Source: Microglena sp. YARC (Eukaryota > Chlorophyta > Chlorophyceae > Chlamydomonadales > Chlamydomonadaceae). Taken from it: a stretch of 64,000 nucleotides of DNA. Below the pieces are notes generated by a model. The model saw nothing but the letters and a program-made list of their open reading frames with translations, did no database searches and had not been told where the DNA came from. The position numbers and the translations under genes were made by a program. Shown in pieces: positions 54,707 to 64,000 of the stretch (positions are counted from its first letter, which is position 1; every line of letters begins with the position of its first letter). Location of the stretch: positions 177,455,900-177,519,899 of the forward strand of contig CM039462.1 of NCBI GenBank assembly GCA_022414725.1, written 5' to 3'.

Positions 54707-55242
54707 GGTACATGACTCCAGGCGGAAAATGGTGAGAACTCCGGGTGGGGACTGACATTAAGGGGGGCTGACGTCCGGGTTGAGTACGGGCTGCTTGCCT
54801 GCTTCCTGACCTGGACATAGTAACAATGGCGGTTGATAGCGAGTTAGCGACCACGAGTGCTTATGCACACCGGAGGAATTCGAACCTCACACCTGCGACG
54901 TTTCGATCTTGAACTTGAGCATGGTTACATAGCTTCAGCCAGCAATTCGTCTGCTCTCCGTTTTCGGCAGTAAACAAATAATTACCAGGGATATGTAAAC
55001 GCGAACAAATCACTTTTTATCCTTAATTTTCGTTTTTTCATCATTGTATTCTTTTCGTTTCCAAGAATGATCAACCATGAATCCAGGCAGCAATCTGGTC
55101 TCCGGTTCGAATCTGCACTGACATGTGCCCACTAGAAGCCCCTGGTTTCCGTGGTTATCGCACAGGGGCTATTCTTCACTGCAATGTGCAGACGGCTAGA
55201 CGCCATACCTGGCGTATATAACCTTGTAACAATTATTATTAT
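54707..55242. other. Gene-free segment with tRNA-like box B motifs
   Basis: GGTTCGAATC-type boxes at about 54888 (minus) and 55102 (plus) with no full tRNA fold; probable SINE debris. Confidence 0.4.
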
Positions 55243-55436
55243 CAGGCAGCAATTGGGCTGCTCGCAGTGTACGGCAGCAACCAGGGTTGTTCAGGAGGAC
55301 CCCCGGCACCCAGACAGATTCGAACCTCGCACCTGCGTCGTTTCGAAGAAAGGTCAACATTGACTACAGGCAGCAACCTGGCTGCTCGTCAAGTGCGGCA
55401 GTAACCGGGGTTGTCCAGGAGGACCCCCGGCTCTGC
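55243..55436 (+). repeat. Direct repeat pair with box B-like motif
   Basis: CAGGCAGCAA...GGCTGCTCG... and GTTGTxCAGGAGGACCCCCG occur at 55243-55312 and again at 55369-55434; between them lies AGATTCGAACCTCGCACCTG, a minus-strand box B. Confidence 0.5.
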
Positions 55437-55601
55437 GTCCTGAGACAAAACCAATTTCATAGCCTGCGTGATGAGACCGAACCACTTGAGCTGTGTCTGC
55501 TACTCAACGGACCCTCCCCACTTGTTTACAAGGGGCTCATGTCCTAGCAGTGAAACAACACCGCCCTAAAGTCGGACTCGAGAAACCACCCGCCGTCTTC
55601 C

Positions 55602-55652
55602 GGCAGCGGGGTTCGAACTCCGGTGGCCGAAGCCTTAACCACCGGGTCTGCC
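55602..55652 (-). pseudogene. Truncated tRNA pseudogene (Ser/Leu-like)
   Basis: Minus strand begins GGCAGACCCGGTGGTTAAGG (box A-like) and ends GTTCGAACCCCGCTGCC; GGCAG pairs with CTGCC. The anticodon arm is missing, so it cannot be a working tRNA. Confidence 0.45.
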
Positions 55653-55732
55653 CTCCCCACGTTGCAACTCAGGACGCAACGGACCCTTCGACGTAGCGTC
55701 CAAAACATCCCTCGCTTTAACATAAACCATTC

Positions 55733-55925
55733 TGATCCCGTCTCTACGAATTGCTCAATGGTAGAGCTCGAAGAAACAAGAAGGTGCGGGGTTCGAATCC
55801 CTACGGTTGCGCTTTAGTGTCCGCGGTCGCTGGCAACCGTCGTGGTAGCTTCGTCCAGGTAAAGTAGCAGCCAGTTCTCTACCGTCGTCAGACGTGGCTC
55901 CCTCAATACCCACCAGGCGTTCTCA
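55733..55925 (+). mobile_element. tRNA-derived SINE, apparently full length
   Basis: 193 bp with a tRNA-like head: box A TTGCTCAATGGTAGAGC and box B GGTTCGAATCCC. The body is shared with 26699-26811 and, inverted, with the intron 3 fragments (GGTAGCTT-GTCCAGG, CTCCCTCAATACCCACCAGG). Flanked by the 9-bp duplication AAACCATTC (55724-55732, 55926-55934). The acceptor stem does not pair, so this is a SINE and not a tRNA gene. Confidence 0.75.
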
Positions 55926-55934
55926 AAACCATTC

Positions 55935-56880
55935 AAATCGAAGTATTACTGCAGCATTAAATTGCGATGGACAGGCCAGTTTTGAATTAAGACAAGCCCA
56001 CCTGTCGTATCCAGGGGGCCTCATTCTATAGCAATAAGCCAGTGGAAAAAGAAGGAGACGATGCAAAGAAGCAAAGCATGGTCTACCCCGTCTATGTTGA
56101 CATTCAGCTGGCCACCTGCACAACCTTTTTTATTATTCACATAGAAACATGTTAGGGTTTGAACATACTCTGGGGGCCCCTTCGGTAAAACAATTATTTG
56201 GGGGTTCAGTTCATCAACGATTTTGGGATGAATGTGGTAAACCAGAGGTACGGTACCTACTCATCCCATCAAATACCAAGTTACCTGTAATTTAAATTGA
56301 AATTGTTACATCCGTGTTATACCGTTACTCACAGGACGTGAAGTTAAGGACACCATAGCGTAAGCCGGAGCTAGCAATAGTCACCGTAAGTTACCTGTAT
56401 GTATGTATGCATATTTGTTACAGTCCAGGGGTCACAAGGTGGTTCGTAATAGTTTTTTAGTTGTGAACGGACTTTCACCCCAGGAGGTGGGTCTCCCGTC
56501 AAAAACCAGCGGCACCGAGGATTCGGTTCTAATGGCGCTGCTTCTCCTGCAAAAGAATGCTGGTATACGAATTTGGTGGTTGGCCCAGTGCAAGCAAACG
56601 TGCTGGCTCCCTCAAACTCACGCCTCGTAAGAAGCCGTACTATTTATGTATTTACATCAACATATGGGCGTATGGGCATACTCTAGGAGGGACCAGCATC
56701 ATCCGGTTGGGTGGCCGGGCTCCCAAGACCGTCCGCTGACTTTGCAAGCTGTTGCGGTGGCTTCAGACTCTTCAGCCTGGGGGGTGGGGAGGAGTCAGGT
56801 GAATTAGTGTTGATGATTATGACTGCGGCGATGATGTTTGTATGTGTGTTGTTACATTCCAGGGGTTAGCCAAATAGGCT
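55935..56880. other. Gene-free segment
   Basis: Contains 56283-56390, a dispersed repeat (ACAGGACGTGAAGTTAAGGA, AGCCGGAGCTAGC) that recurs inverted at 27283-27350, and the first of three copies of a TTTCACCCCAGGAGGTGGGT segment (56449-56560). No gene seen. Confidence 0.5.
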
Positions 56881-56884
56881 AAAG

Positions 56885-57450
56885 GGATGTTTATGGTGAT
56901 TCTGATGGTGATGATTCTGATTCTGATGGTGGTGATAACAGTTGATTATGAAGGTTACAGATGATTATGATTCTGATGGTGGTGATTACAGTTGATTACG
57001 AAGGTTACAGATGATTCTGATTCTGATGGTGGTGATTACAGTTGATTATGAAGGTTACAAATGATTATGATTCTGATGGTGGTGATTATGATTCTGATGG
57101 TGATGATTATGATTCTGATGGTGGTGATAACAGTTGATTATGAAGGTTACAGATGATTATGATTCTGATGGTGGTGATTATGATTCTGATGGTGATGATT
57201 ATGATTCTGATGGTGGTGATTACAGTTGATTATGAAGGTTACAAATGATTATGATTCTGATGGTGGTGATTACAGTTGATTATGAAGGTTACAGATGATT
57301 ATGATTCTGATGGTGGTGATTATGATTCTGATGGTGATGATTATGATTCTGATGGTGGTGATTACAGTTGATTATGAAGGTTACAGATGATTATGATTCT
57401 GATGGTGGTGATTACAGTTGATTATGAAGGTGATGATTATGATGGTATTG
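56885..57450 (+). repeat. GATTCTGATGGTGGTGATTA minisatellite
   Basis: Roughly ten units mixing GATTATGATTCTGATGGTG and ACAGTTGATTATGAAGGTTA. An 18-bp submotif repeats again at 57760-57860 in a duplicated segment. Confidence 0.9.
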
Positions 57451-57464
57451 ATTTGGTGGCTATA

Positions 57465-57950
57465 CTCCCAAGGCCATCTGTTGAATTGGCAAGCTGTTGT
57501 GGTGGCTTCAGACTCTTCAGCCTGGGAAGTGGGGAGGAGTCAGGTGAAATGGGGTTGATGATTATGACTATGACAACCTGATGACATTTTTTTTTAAGTT
57601 GTGAAAGGACTTTCACCCCAGGAGGTGGGTCTCCCGACACAAACCAGCGACACGGAGGATTCAGTTTGAATGGTGGTGCCACTCCTACAATATGCAAAGC
57701 GATGTTTGTATGTATGTTGCAGTCCAGGAGTCGGCCAAATATGCTTAAGGGATGTTTACGATGATTGTGATTCTGATGGTGATGATTATGACGATTCTGA
57801 TGGTGATGATTATGATTCTGATGGTAATGATTATGACGATTCTGATGGTGTTGATTTGGTGGCCGGACTCCCGAGGCTATCCGTTGACTTTGCAAGCTGT
57901 GGTGAGGCTTCAGACTCGTGGGGGTGGGTGGGAAAGGGATGAGGGGTGGG
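57465..57950 (+). repeat. Segmental duplicates of the 56.45-56.81 kb block
   Basis: CCCAAGACCGTC/CCCAAGGCCATC/CCCGAGGCTATC + GCAAGCTGT...GGCTTCAGACTC occurs at 56725, 57470 and 57868; TTTCACCCCAGGAGGTGGGT at 56470 and 57610. A larger unit of about 0.4-0.7 kb was triplicated. Confidence 0.6.
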
Positions 57951-58690
57951 GGTGGGGGTGGGGTGGAAGAGGGGTGGGTGGTGTTGTGGGGTGGGTGGGA
58001 AAGGGATGAGGGGTGGGGTGGGGTGGGGTGGGTGGGAAGGGATGAGGGGGGGTGGGGTGGGGTGGGGTGGGGGTGGGGGTGGGGGTGGGGTGGGGTGGGG
58101 TGGAAGAGGGGTGGGTGGGGTGGGGTGGGGTGGGGGTGGGGTGGAAGGATGAGGGGTGGGGGTGGGGGTGGGGTGGGGTGGGGTGGGTGGGAAGGGATGA
58201 GGGGTGGGGTGGGGTGGGGTGGGGTGGGTGGGAAGGATGAGGGGTGGGGGTGGGGTGGAAGAGGGGTGGGTGGGGTGGGGTGGGGTGGGGGTGGGTGGGA
58301 AGGGATGAGGGGTGAGGGTGGGGTGGGGGTAAGGGGTGGAAGAGGGGTGGGTGGGTGGGGTTGGGTGGGCTGGGGTGGGCTGGGGGTGGGATTAGGGGTG
58401 GGGGTGGGTGGGGTAGAGGAGTGTGGGCTGGGGGTGGGTGGGTGGGTGGAGGAGTGTGGGCTGGGGGTGGGTGGGTGGGGTGGAGGAGTGTGGGCTGGGG
58501 GTGGGTGGGTGGGGTGGAGGAGTGTGGGGCTGGGGGTGGGTAGGTGGGGTGGAGGAGGGTGGGCTGGGGGTGGGATGAGGGGTGGGGGTGGGTGGGGAGA
58601 GGGGTGGGTTGGGGTGGGTGAGGTGGGGGAGGGTGGGATGGGGGGGGTGGTGGGTGGGGTGGAGGAGGGTGGGATGAAGGGTGGGAACTG
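57905..58690 (+). repeat. G-rich GGGGTGGGGTGGGTGGGAAG minisatellite
   Basis: Almost 0.8 kb of GGGGT/GGGTG repeats with virtually no C on this strand, in two subtypes: GGGAAGGGATGAGG units to about 58330, then GGAGGAGTGTGGGCTGGGGG units. Frames of 468 and 333 codons on the minus strand are repeat translations (Pro/His-rich). Confidence 0.92.
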
Positions 58691-58718
58691 ACACACACAC
58701 ACACCACCAACACCACAA

Positions 58719-59562
58719 CGTGGGGGATGCTGTAGCGGAAGCAGGTGGCTATGATGGCAGCCAATGAATTTTGTACCCCCCCCCCCACCACCCACCCCTC
58801 CCCCCCCCACCACCACCACCACCCACCCACTCCACCACCACACCTGCCCAGCTCTGCTTCACACTCCCCCACCACCCCCACCACACCACACACCACCACA
58901 CCACCACACACACACCTGGGGGATGCTGCAGCGGAAGCAGGCGGCTTAAGGAAGGTGGCTATGACGGCGGCCGATTAATAGGCTGAAATTTAGAAGGGGT
59001 CTGCTCCATGGGTGCATGCTGGTGGGGCCTGGTCCACGGGGGCCTGGTCCATGGTCTACCTGCCCCTCCACCCCCACCCCCCCCCCCACCCTACACACAC
59101 ACTGGGGGATGCTGTAGCGGAAGCAGGCGGCTTAAGCAAGGTGGCTATGATGGCAGCCCGATACTTTGCTTTCTACCCCCCCCCCCCCCCCCCCCAAACA
59201 CACTCACGGCACCACACACCAACCTGGGGGATGCTGTTTGCAGCAGCAGGCGGCTTAAGCAAGGAGGCTATGATGGCAGCCGATTAATAGGCTGAAATTT
59301 AGAAGGGGCCTGGTAAATGGGTCTACCTGCCCCCCACCCCCACCCCCCACACTACAAACCAAGCTGGGAGACGCTGTAGCAGCAGCAGGCGGCTTAAGCA
59401 AGGTGGCTATGATGGTAGCCGATGCTTTGCCTTTTTACCCCCCCCCCCCCCCCCCCCCCTCCCCAAACACACTCTCACACACACACCAACCTGGGGGATG
59501 CTGTAGCAGCAGCAGGCGGTTTAAGCAAGGTGGCTTTGATGGCAGCCGATGCATTGCTTTTT

Positions 59563-59601
<39 letters not shown>

Positions 59602-60487
59602 ACACACTCTCACACACACACCAAACCTGGGGGATGCTGTTGCAGCAGCAAGCGGCTTAGGGCGTGTTTCCAGTGGATCGACAGTTCAACTGTGTATAGT
59701 AGACCACTCAACCCTACAGTTCAAGTTTGAGTGCTGAGCTGGGCCCTAAAACCTCGAGAAGTGCCATCTCATCACGGCTGCCCCTCGAGCGCGCTCTGGT
59801 CCCTTGCCCCCCTCGCTGCAAGTGCATGCAGCTTGCTCGAAGTTCCCTCAAATCACCGCATCCACCGCTTACCACGCCAGTGTACTATTTCGCTGCGCTC
59901 TTCACTTCCATCTGTTCTCTTGCTCCTCCTGCCGCTGCCGCTTCTGCTCCGTCCGGTCGAACGGATCGGGTGGTCAGATTGTGATTTCGGTCGAATCTGT
60001 GGCTCTCGCTATCATCATTCGAACTAGTTAATTCCCGCCTTTCTTTCATGTCTTCGCCCATCCAGCTTGAAATTGGCTCCCAATTACTCGCAACTCGGGG
60101 CGTGTTTACAGATCTCGGGGAGAATCTGCGAAGGTGCTCGCTGCTGTATCACTTTTTGTGACTTTGTCCAACGCCGTCCCTCGAAATTGTCCACCGCCCT
60201 CAACCCAAAATAGTTGAACTGTTGAGCAATGCCGAACAGGGGGGGGGGGGGGGGGGGTCGGGATTGCTCAACAGTTGAACTGTTGAGGGGGGAGGGCGAC
60301 GGACAAGCCCTAACCTGGCTGCACACCTGGCGTGCCACATCGGCGAAAAGTTGAACTGATGAAGTTGAACTGTGCCCACTGGAAACACTCGTGCCACGCT
60401 GGCGCCCGCAGTTGAAACTATTTTGCCCACTGGAAACACGCCCTTAAGCAAGGTGGCTATGATGGCAGCCGATGCTTTGCCTTTTTA

Positions 60488-60518
<31 letters not shown>

Positions 60519-60610
60519 AAAAAACTCTTTTACACACACCAACCTGGGGGATGCTGTAGCAGCAGCAGGTGGCTTAAGCAAGGTGGCTATGATGGCAGCC
60601 GATGCTTTCT
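58719..60610 (+). repeat. Satellite with embedded poly-C tracts
   Basis: At least eight units of GGGGGATGCTGTAGCAGCAG + GCGGCTTAAGCAAGGTGGCT + ATGATGGCAGCCGATGCTTT + poly-C (9-33 nt) + ACACACTC runs. Unit starts near 58719, 58918, 59104, 59226, 59367, 59492, 59629 and 60545; interrupted by the MITE at 59660-60443. Confidence 0.88.
59660..60443. mobile_element. PIF/Harbinger-type MITE in the poly-C satellite
   Basis: 784 bp with perfect 17-bp inverted termini GGGCGTGTTTCCAGTGG and TTA on both sides (59657-59659, 60444-60446). Removing it and one TTA restores the satellite motif GCGGCTTAAGCAAGG exactly. GGGxGTGTTT-like ends and a TTA duplication are typical of Harbinger. The interior has GTTGAACTGTTGAGCAAT inverted around an 18-19 nt poly-G. 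No transposase. Confidence 0.88.
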
Positions 60611-60748
60611 CTTCAGCTTCCATGGATTCCAGATTTCGCTTTGTTACCTCTGACCCTTTCACAGTTTGGGGCACCAGATCTGCAGGGACAATTGTTTGGG
60701 GTTCAGTTCATCAGTGCAAGGAGAGGGGGGCCCACGCTGTAGCGTGGT

Positions 60749-61612
60749 GTGTGTCAATGTGTGTCAGTCTGGGGCATGATCATGACCTTCAAGAAAAGAG
60801 TGTTTGGGGCATTTAGGACCTGCAGGGACGATTGTTTGGGGTTGAGTTCATCAGTGCATGGCGGGTATGTCCATCATCTAGTAGACAAAGTGTTTGAGGC
60901 TTTTGGGATCTGCAGAGACCATTGTTTGGGGTTCAGTTCATCAGTGCAAGGAGAGGGGTGCCCATGCTGTAGCGTGGTGTGTGTCAATGTGTGTCAGTCT
61001 GGGGTATGTCCATCATCTAGTAGACAAAGTGTTTGAGGCTTTTGGGATCTGCAGAGACCATTATTTGGGGTTCAGTTCATCAGTGCAAGGAGAGGGGTGC
61101 CCATGCTGTAGCGTGGTGTGTGTCAATGTGTGTCAGTCTGGGGTATGTCCATCATCTAGTAGACAAAGTGTTTGAGGCTTTTGGGATCTGCAGAGACCAT
61201 TGTTTGGGGTTCAGTTCATCAGTGCAAGGAGAGGGGTGCCCATGCTGTAGCGTGGTGTGTGTCAATGTGTGTCAGTCTGGGGTATGTCCATCATCTAGTA
61301 GACAAAGTGTTTGAGGCTTTTGGGATCTGCAGAGACAATTGTTTGGGGCTCAGTTCATCAGTGCAAGGAGAGGGGTGCCCATGCTGTAGCGTGGTGTGTG
61401 TCAATGTGTGTCAGTCTGGGGTATGTCCATCATCTAGTAGACAAAGTGTTTGAGGCTTTTGGGATCTGCAGAGACAATTGTTTGGGGTTCAGTTCATCAG
61501 TGCAAGGAGAGGGGTGCCCATGCTGTAGCGTGGTGTGTGTCAATGTGTGTCAGTCTGGGGTATGTCCATCATCTAGTAGACAAAGTGTTTGAGGCTTTTG
61601 GGATCTGCAGGG
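60749..61612 (+). repeat. 139-bp tandem satellite
   Basis: Six near-identical units with an exact 139-bp step (phase points 60894, 61033, 61172, 61311, 61450). Unit contains TTGTTTGGGGTTCAGTTCAT, GTGCCCATGCTGTAGCGTGG and CATCATCTAGTAGACAAAGT. Each pair supports a 93-codon frame, judged a by-product. Confidence 0.92.
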
Positions 61613-62690
61613 ACCATTGTTTGGGGTTCAATTCATCAGTGCATCAGCGCATGGGGTGTGTCCATCAACTACAAGAAAATACTGTTTGGTGCACGATATC
61701 TGCAGGCCAAAGTCCGATGGTGATATAATTAGGGAATGGCACGTTAAAATCATGTCATCATCCACAATGCTTGCATTTTTCGTCCCTGTTGTGACACACT
61801 GGTATGTTACCTACCCTTATAGGGCCCCCCTCTCCTTGCACTGATGAACTGAACCCCAAACAATGGTCCCTGCAGATCTGGTGCCCCAAACTGCGAAAGG
61901 GTCAGAGGTAACATACCTGTGTATCACAACAGGGAAGAAAAATGCAAGCATTGTTTAGGGTCAGTTCAGTTTACAATGCTTGCATTTTTCTTCCCTGTTG
62001 TGATACACAGGTATGTTACCTCTGACCCTTTCGCAGTTTGGGGCACCAGATCTGCAGGGACCATTGTTTGGGGTTCAGTTCAGCTCACAATGCTTGCATT
62101 TTTCTTCCGTCGGTATACACTGGTATATTACCTCTGACCCTTTCTCAGTTTGGGGCACCAGATCTGCAGGGACGATTGTTTGCGGTTCAGTTGATCAGTG
62201 AAAGGAGAGGGGGGCCCATGCTGCAGCGTGGTGTGTGTCAGTTTGGGGCATGTCCATAAACTTCAAGAAAATGGTGTATGGGTCACCAGATCTGCAGGGA
62301 CGATTGTTTGGGGTTCAGTTCAGTTTACAATCCTAGCATTTTTCTTCCCTGTCGTTTTACACTGGTACGTTTCCTCTGAGCCTTTCACAGTTTGGGGCAC
62401 CAGATCTGCAGGGACGATTGTTTGGGGTTCAGTTCAGTTCAGTTCAGTTCACAGTGCTTGCATTTTTCTTCCCTCTTGTTAGACCCTGGTATGTTACCTA
62501 TGGGCCTTTCACAATTTGGGGCACCAGATCTGCAGGGACGTTTGTTTGGGTCCAGTTCATCAGTGCATGGGGTATGCCCATCAACAACACGAAAATAGTG
62601 TCTGAGGTTCAGTTCATCAGTGCATGGGGTATGCCCATCAACTACAAGAAAATAGTGTCTGGGGTTCAGTTCATCAGTGCATGGGATATG
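61613..62690 (+). repeat. Diverged relatives of the 139-bp satellite
   Basis: Irregular units sharing TTTGGGGCACCAGATCTGCA, GGGACGATTGTTTGGGGTTC and CAATGCTTGCATTTTTCTTC; includes the palindrome at 61845-62082. Confidence 0.8.
61845..62082. repeat. Perfect palindrome, 110-bp arms
   Basis: 61845-61954 is the exact reverse complement of 61973-62082 with an 18-nt spacer (TTAGGGTCAGTTCAGTTT). One satellite unit is inverted here. Confidence 0.9.
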
Positions 62691-62694
62691 CCCA

Positions 62695-63035
62695 TCAACA
62701 TACCCACTTGCCTACCTACCTACCTACGCACTTGCACACCTTCCTACTCACTTGCATACCTACCTACCTACCTACTTGCGTACCTGCCTTCGTACCTACC
62801 AACTAGCCTAACTGCATACCTTCATACCCACTTGCCTACCTACCTACCTACACACTTGCACACCTTCCTACTTACTTGCATACCTACCTACATACCTACT
62901 TGCCTACCTGCCTACGTACCTACCTACTTGCACAACTCCCTACCTACTAGTCTACCTTCCTGTCCACTTCTCTGCATACCTTCCTTCCTACTTGCCTACC
63001 TATTTACCTGCCCACCTATTTATCTACCTACTACT
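62695..63035 (+). repeat. CCTA tetranucleotide field
   Basis: CTACCTACCTAC runs separated by TTGCACACCTTCC/CACTTGC, a decayed (CCTA)n with higher-order units of about 60 bp. Confidence 0.9.
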
Positions 63036-63059
63036 TAAGTGCGATTGCAACTGTAAATG

Positions 63060-63400
63060 GAAGATACACACCGCACTACCCCCACCACCATCTCACTACC
63101 ACTTACACCCCCACCCCCACCCCACTATCACCCCACCACACCACCTCACTACCACTTACACCCCCCCCCACTATCACCCCCACCACACCACCTCACTACC
63201 ACTTACCCCCCCCCCCCCCCCCCCCCCCCACTATCACCACCACCACCAGCCTCCCCACCACCACTTACACACACACACCCCACTACCCCCCCCCCCCCCC
63301 ACACACACACACACACACCCACACCCACACACCACTTACCCCCACCACCACACCACAACCATCACCACATCAACCAACACACACACAACTGTAAATTTAA
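63060..63400 (+). repeat. CCACCAC/CACTAC and CA microsatellite field
   Basis: CACTACCACTTACACCCC units, two C runs (about 63209-63229, 63285-63300) and CA repeats. Confidence 0.9.
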
Positions 63401-63520
63401 GTCTCAAATTCCAAGGCTTTAAAACCCAAACCCTAAACTGTAAATTAAAGTCTCAAATTCCAAGGTTTTTTTTAACCCCAAACCCTAAACTGTAAATTAA
63501 AGTCTCACCTTCCAAAAAGT
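63388..63520 (+). repeat. ~60-bp tandem repeat with AAACCCTAAAC
   Basis: Three units of CTGTAAATTAAAGTCTCAAA + TTCCAAGG + AAACCCAAACCCTAAA. Single telomere-like words, not a telomere array. Confidence 0.75.
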
Positions 63521-63539
63521 CACAGGGGCTCCAGTCATC

Positions 63540-63570
63540 AACAGTTGTGGCTGGATCAGGGTAGGGGAAT

Positions 63571-63607
<37 letters not shown>

Positions 63608-64000
63608 GTCTGTGTGTGTGTGGTGGTGGTGGTGGAGTGTGTGTTAATGTGGCTGGATCAGGGTAGGGGAATGGTGTGTGTGTGTGTAAGTCTGTGTGTG
63701 TGTGTGGTAGTGGTGGTGGTGGTGGAGTGTGTGTTAATGTGGCTGGATCAGGGTAGGGGAATGGTGTGTGTGTGTGTGTGTGTAAGTCTGTGTGTGTGTG
63801 GTGGTGGTGGTGGTAGTGGTGGAGTGTGTGTTAATGTGGCTGGATCAGAGTAGGGGAATGGTGTGTGTGTGTGTGTAAGTCTGTGTGTGTGTGGTGGTGG
63901 TGGTGGTGGTGGTGGTGGAGTGTGTGTTAATGTGGCTGGATCAGGGTAGGGAAATGGTGTGTGTGTGTAAGTCTGTGTGTGTGTGGTGGTGGTGGTGGTG
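63540..64000 (+). repeat. TG/GGT compound minisatellite, runs off window end
   Basis: About 4.5 units of GGCTGGATCAGGGTAGGGGA + ATGG(TG)n AAGTCTG(TG)n(GTG)n GAGTGTGTGTTAATGT, roughly 90-120 bp each; TG and GGT tract lengths vary. Confidence 0.92.

Noticed and set aside
55750..55816. Functional tRNA gene
   Set aside because: Boxes A and B are present but the acceptor and anticodon stems do not pair; flanking duplication and shared body make it a SINE head.
57437..58911. Open frames of 468 and 333 codons on the minus strand
   Set aside because: Almost wholly Pro/His/Ser translation of the G-rich minisatellite; no start context, splice sites or conserved domain.
60749..61728. Serial 93-codon frames starting MRLLGSAE
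   Set aside because: They arise from a 139-bp satellite; successive frames overlap and shift with the period.
63388..63520. AAACCCTAAAC words as a telomere
   Set aside because: Only single telomere-like words inside a ~60-bp repeat, not a tandem array.

Overview
Eukaryotic nuclear DNA. The genes have GT-AG introns that fall in matching phases. A ciliary-type CMGC kinase, Copia, hAT, PIF/Harbinger and tRNA-SINE elements, and a very high load of micro- and minisatellites fit a flagellated unicellular eukaryote. A green alga of prasinophyte type is my best guess, but this is inference and no marker gene in the window settles it. Nothing bacterial or viral was seen.

1-38.6 kb is one large locus: an imperfect inverted duplication carrying two tail-to-tail copies of a CDKL-like protein kinase gene. 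The right copy (minus strand, 37431 to 31777) can be read through eight exons with matching splice phases into an uninterrupted 617-codon protein. The left copy (plus strand) has the same eight exons, but its promoter and exons 1-3 are amplified into a four-unit tandem array (1-14159, about 3.85 kb per unit), its introns have taken in many transposons, and exon 6 carries a one-base deletion. Both copies also hold duplicated exon starts: repeated catalytic-loop (HRDLKPSN) mini-exons, a repeated exon 4 start and a repeated terminal-exon start. The centre of the inverted repeat is about 25.65-27.45 kb.

38.6-43.3 kb is gene-poor, with three minisatellite fields. 43.34-54.70 kb is a Copia-type LTR element in tandem-dimer form (LTR-internal-LTR-internal-LTR) with a single pair of 5-bp target duplications. 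Both internal regions keep gag, protease and integrase remnants, but the catalytic Glu region of integrase and the whole reverse transcriptase/RNase H are missing.

54.7-64 kb has no convincing protein gene. It holds a complete tRNA-derived SINE, a tRNA pseudogene, GAT-rich and G-rich minisatellites, a poly-C-containing satellite interrupted by a clean Harbinger-type MITE (TTA duplication), a 139-bp satellite, a 110-bp-arm palindrome, and CCTA, CCA and TG/GGT repeat fields to the window end.

Most long open frames in the window are repeat translations and are not annotated as genes.
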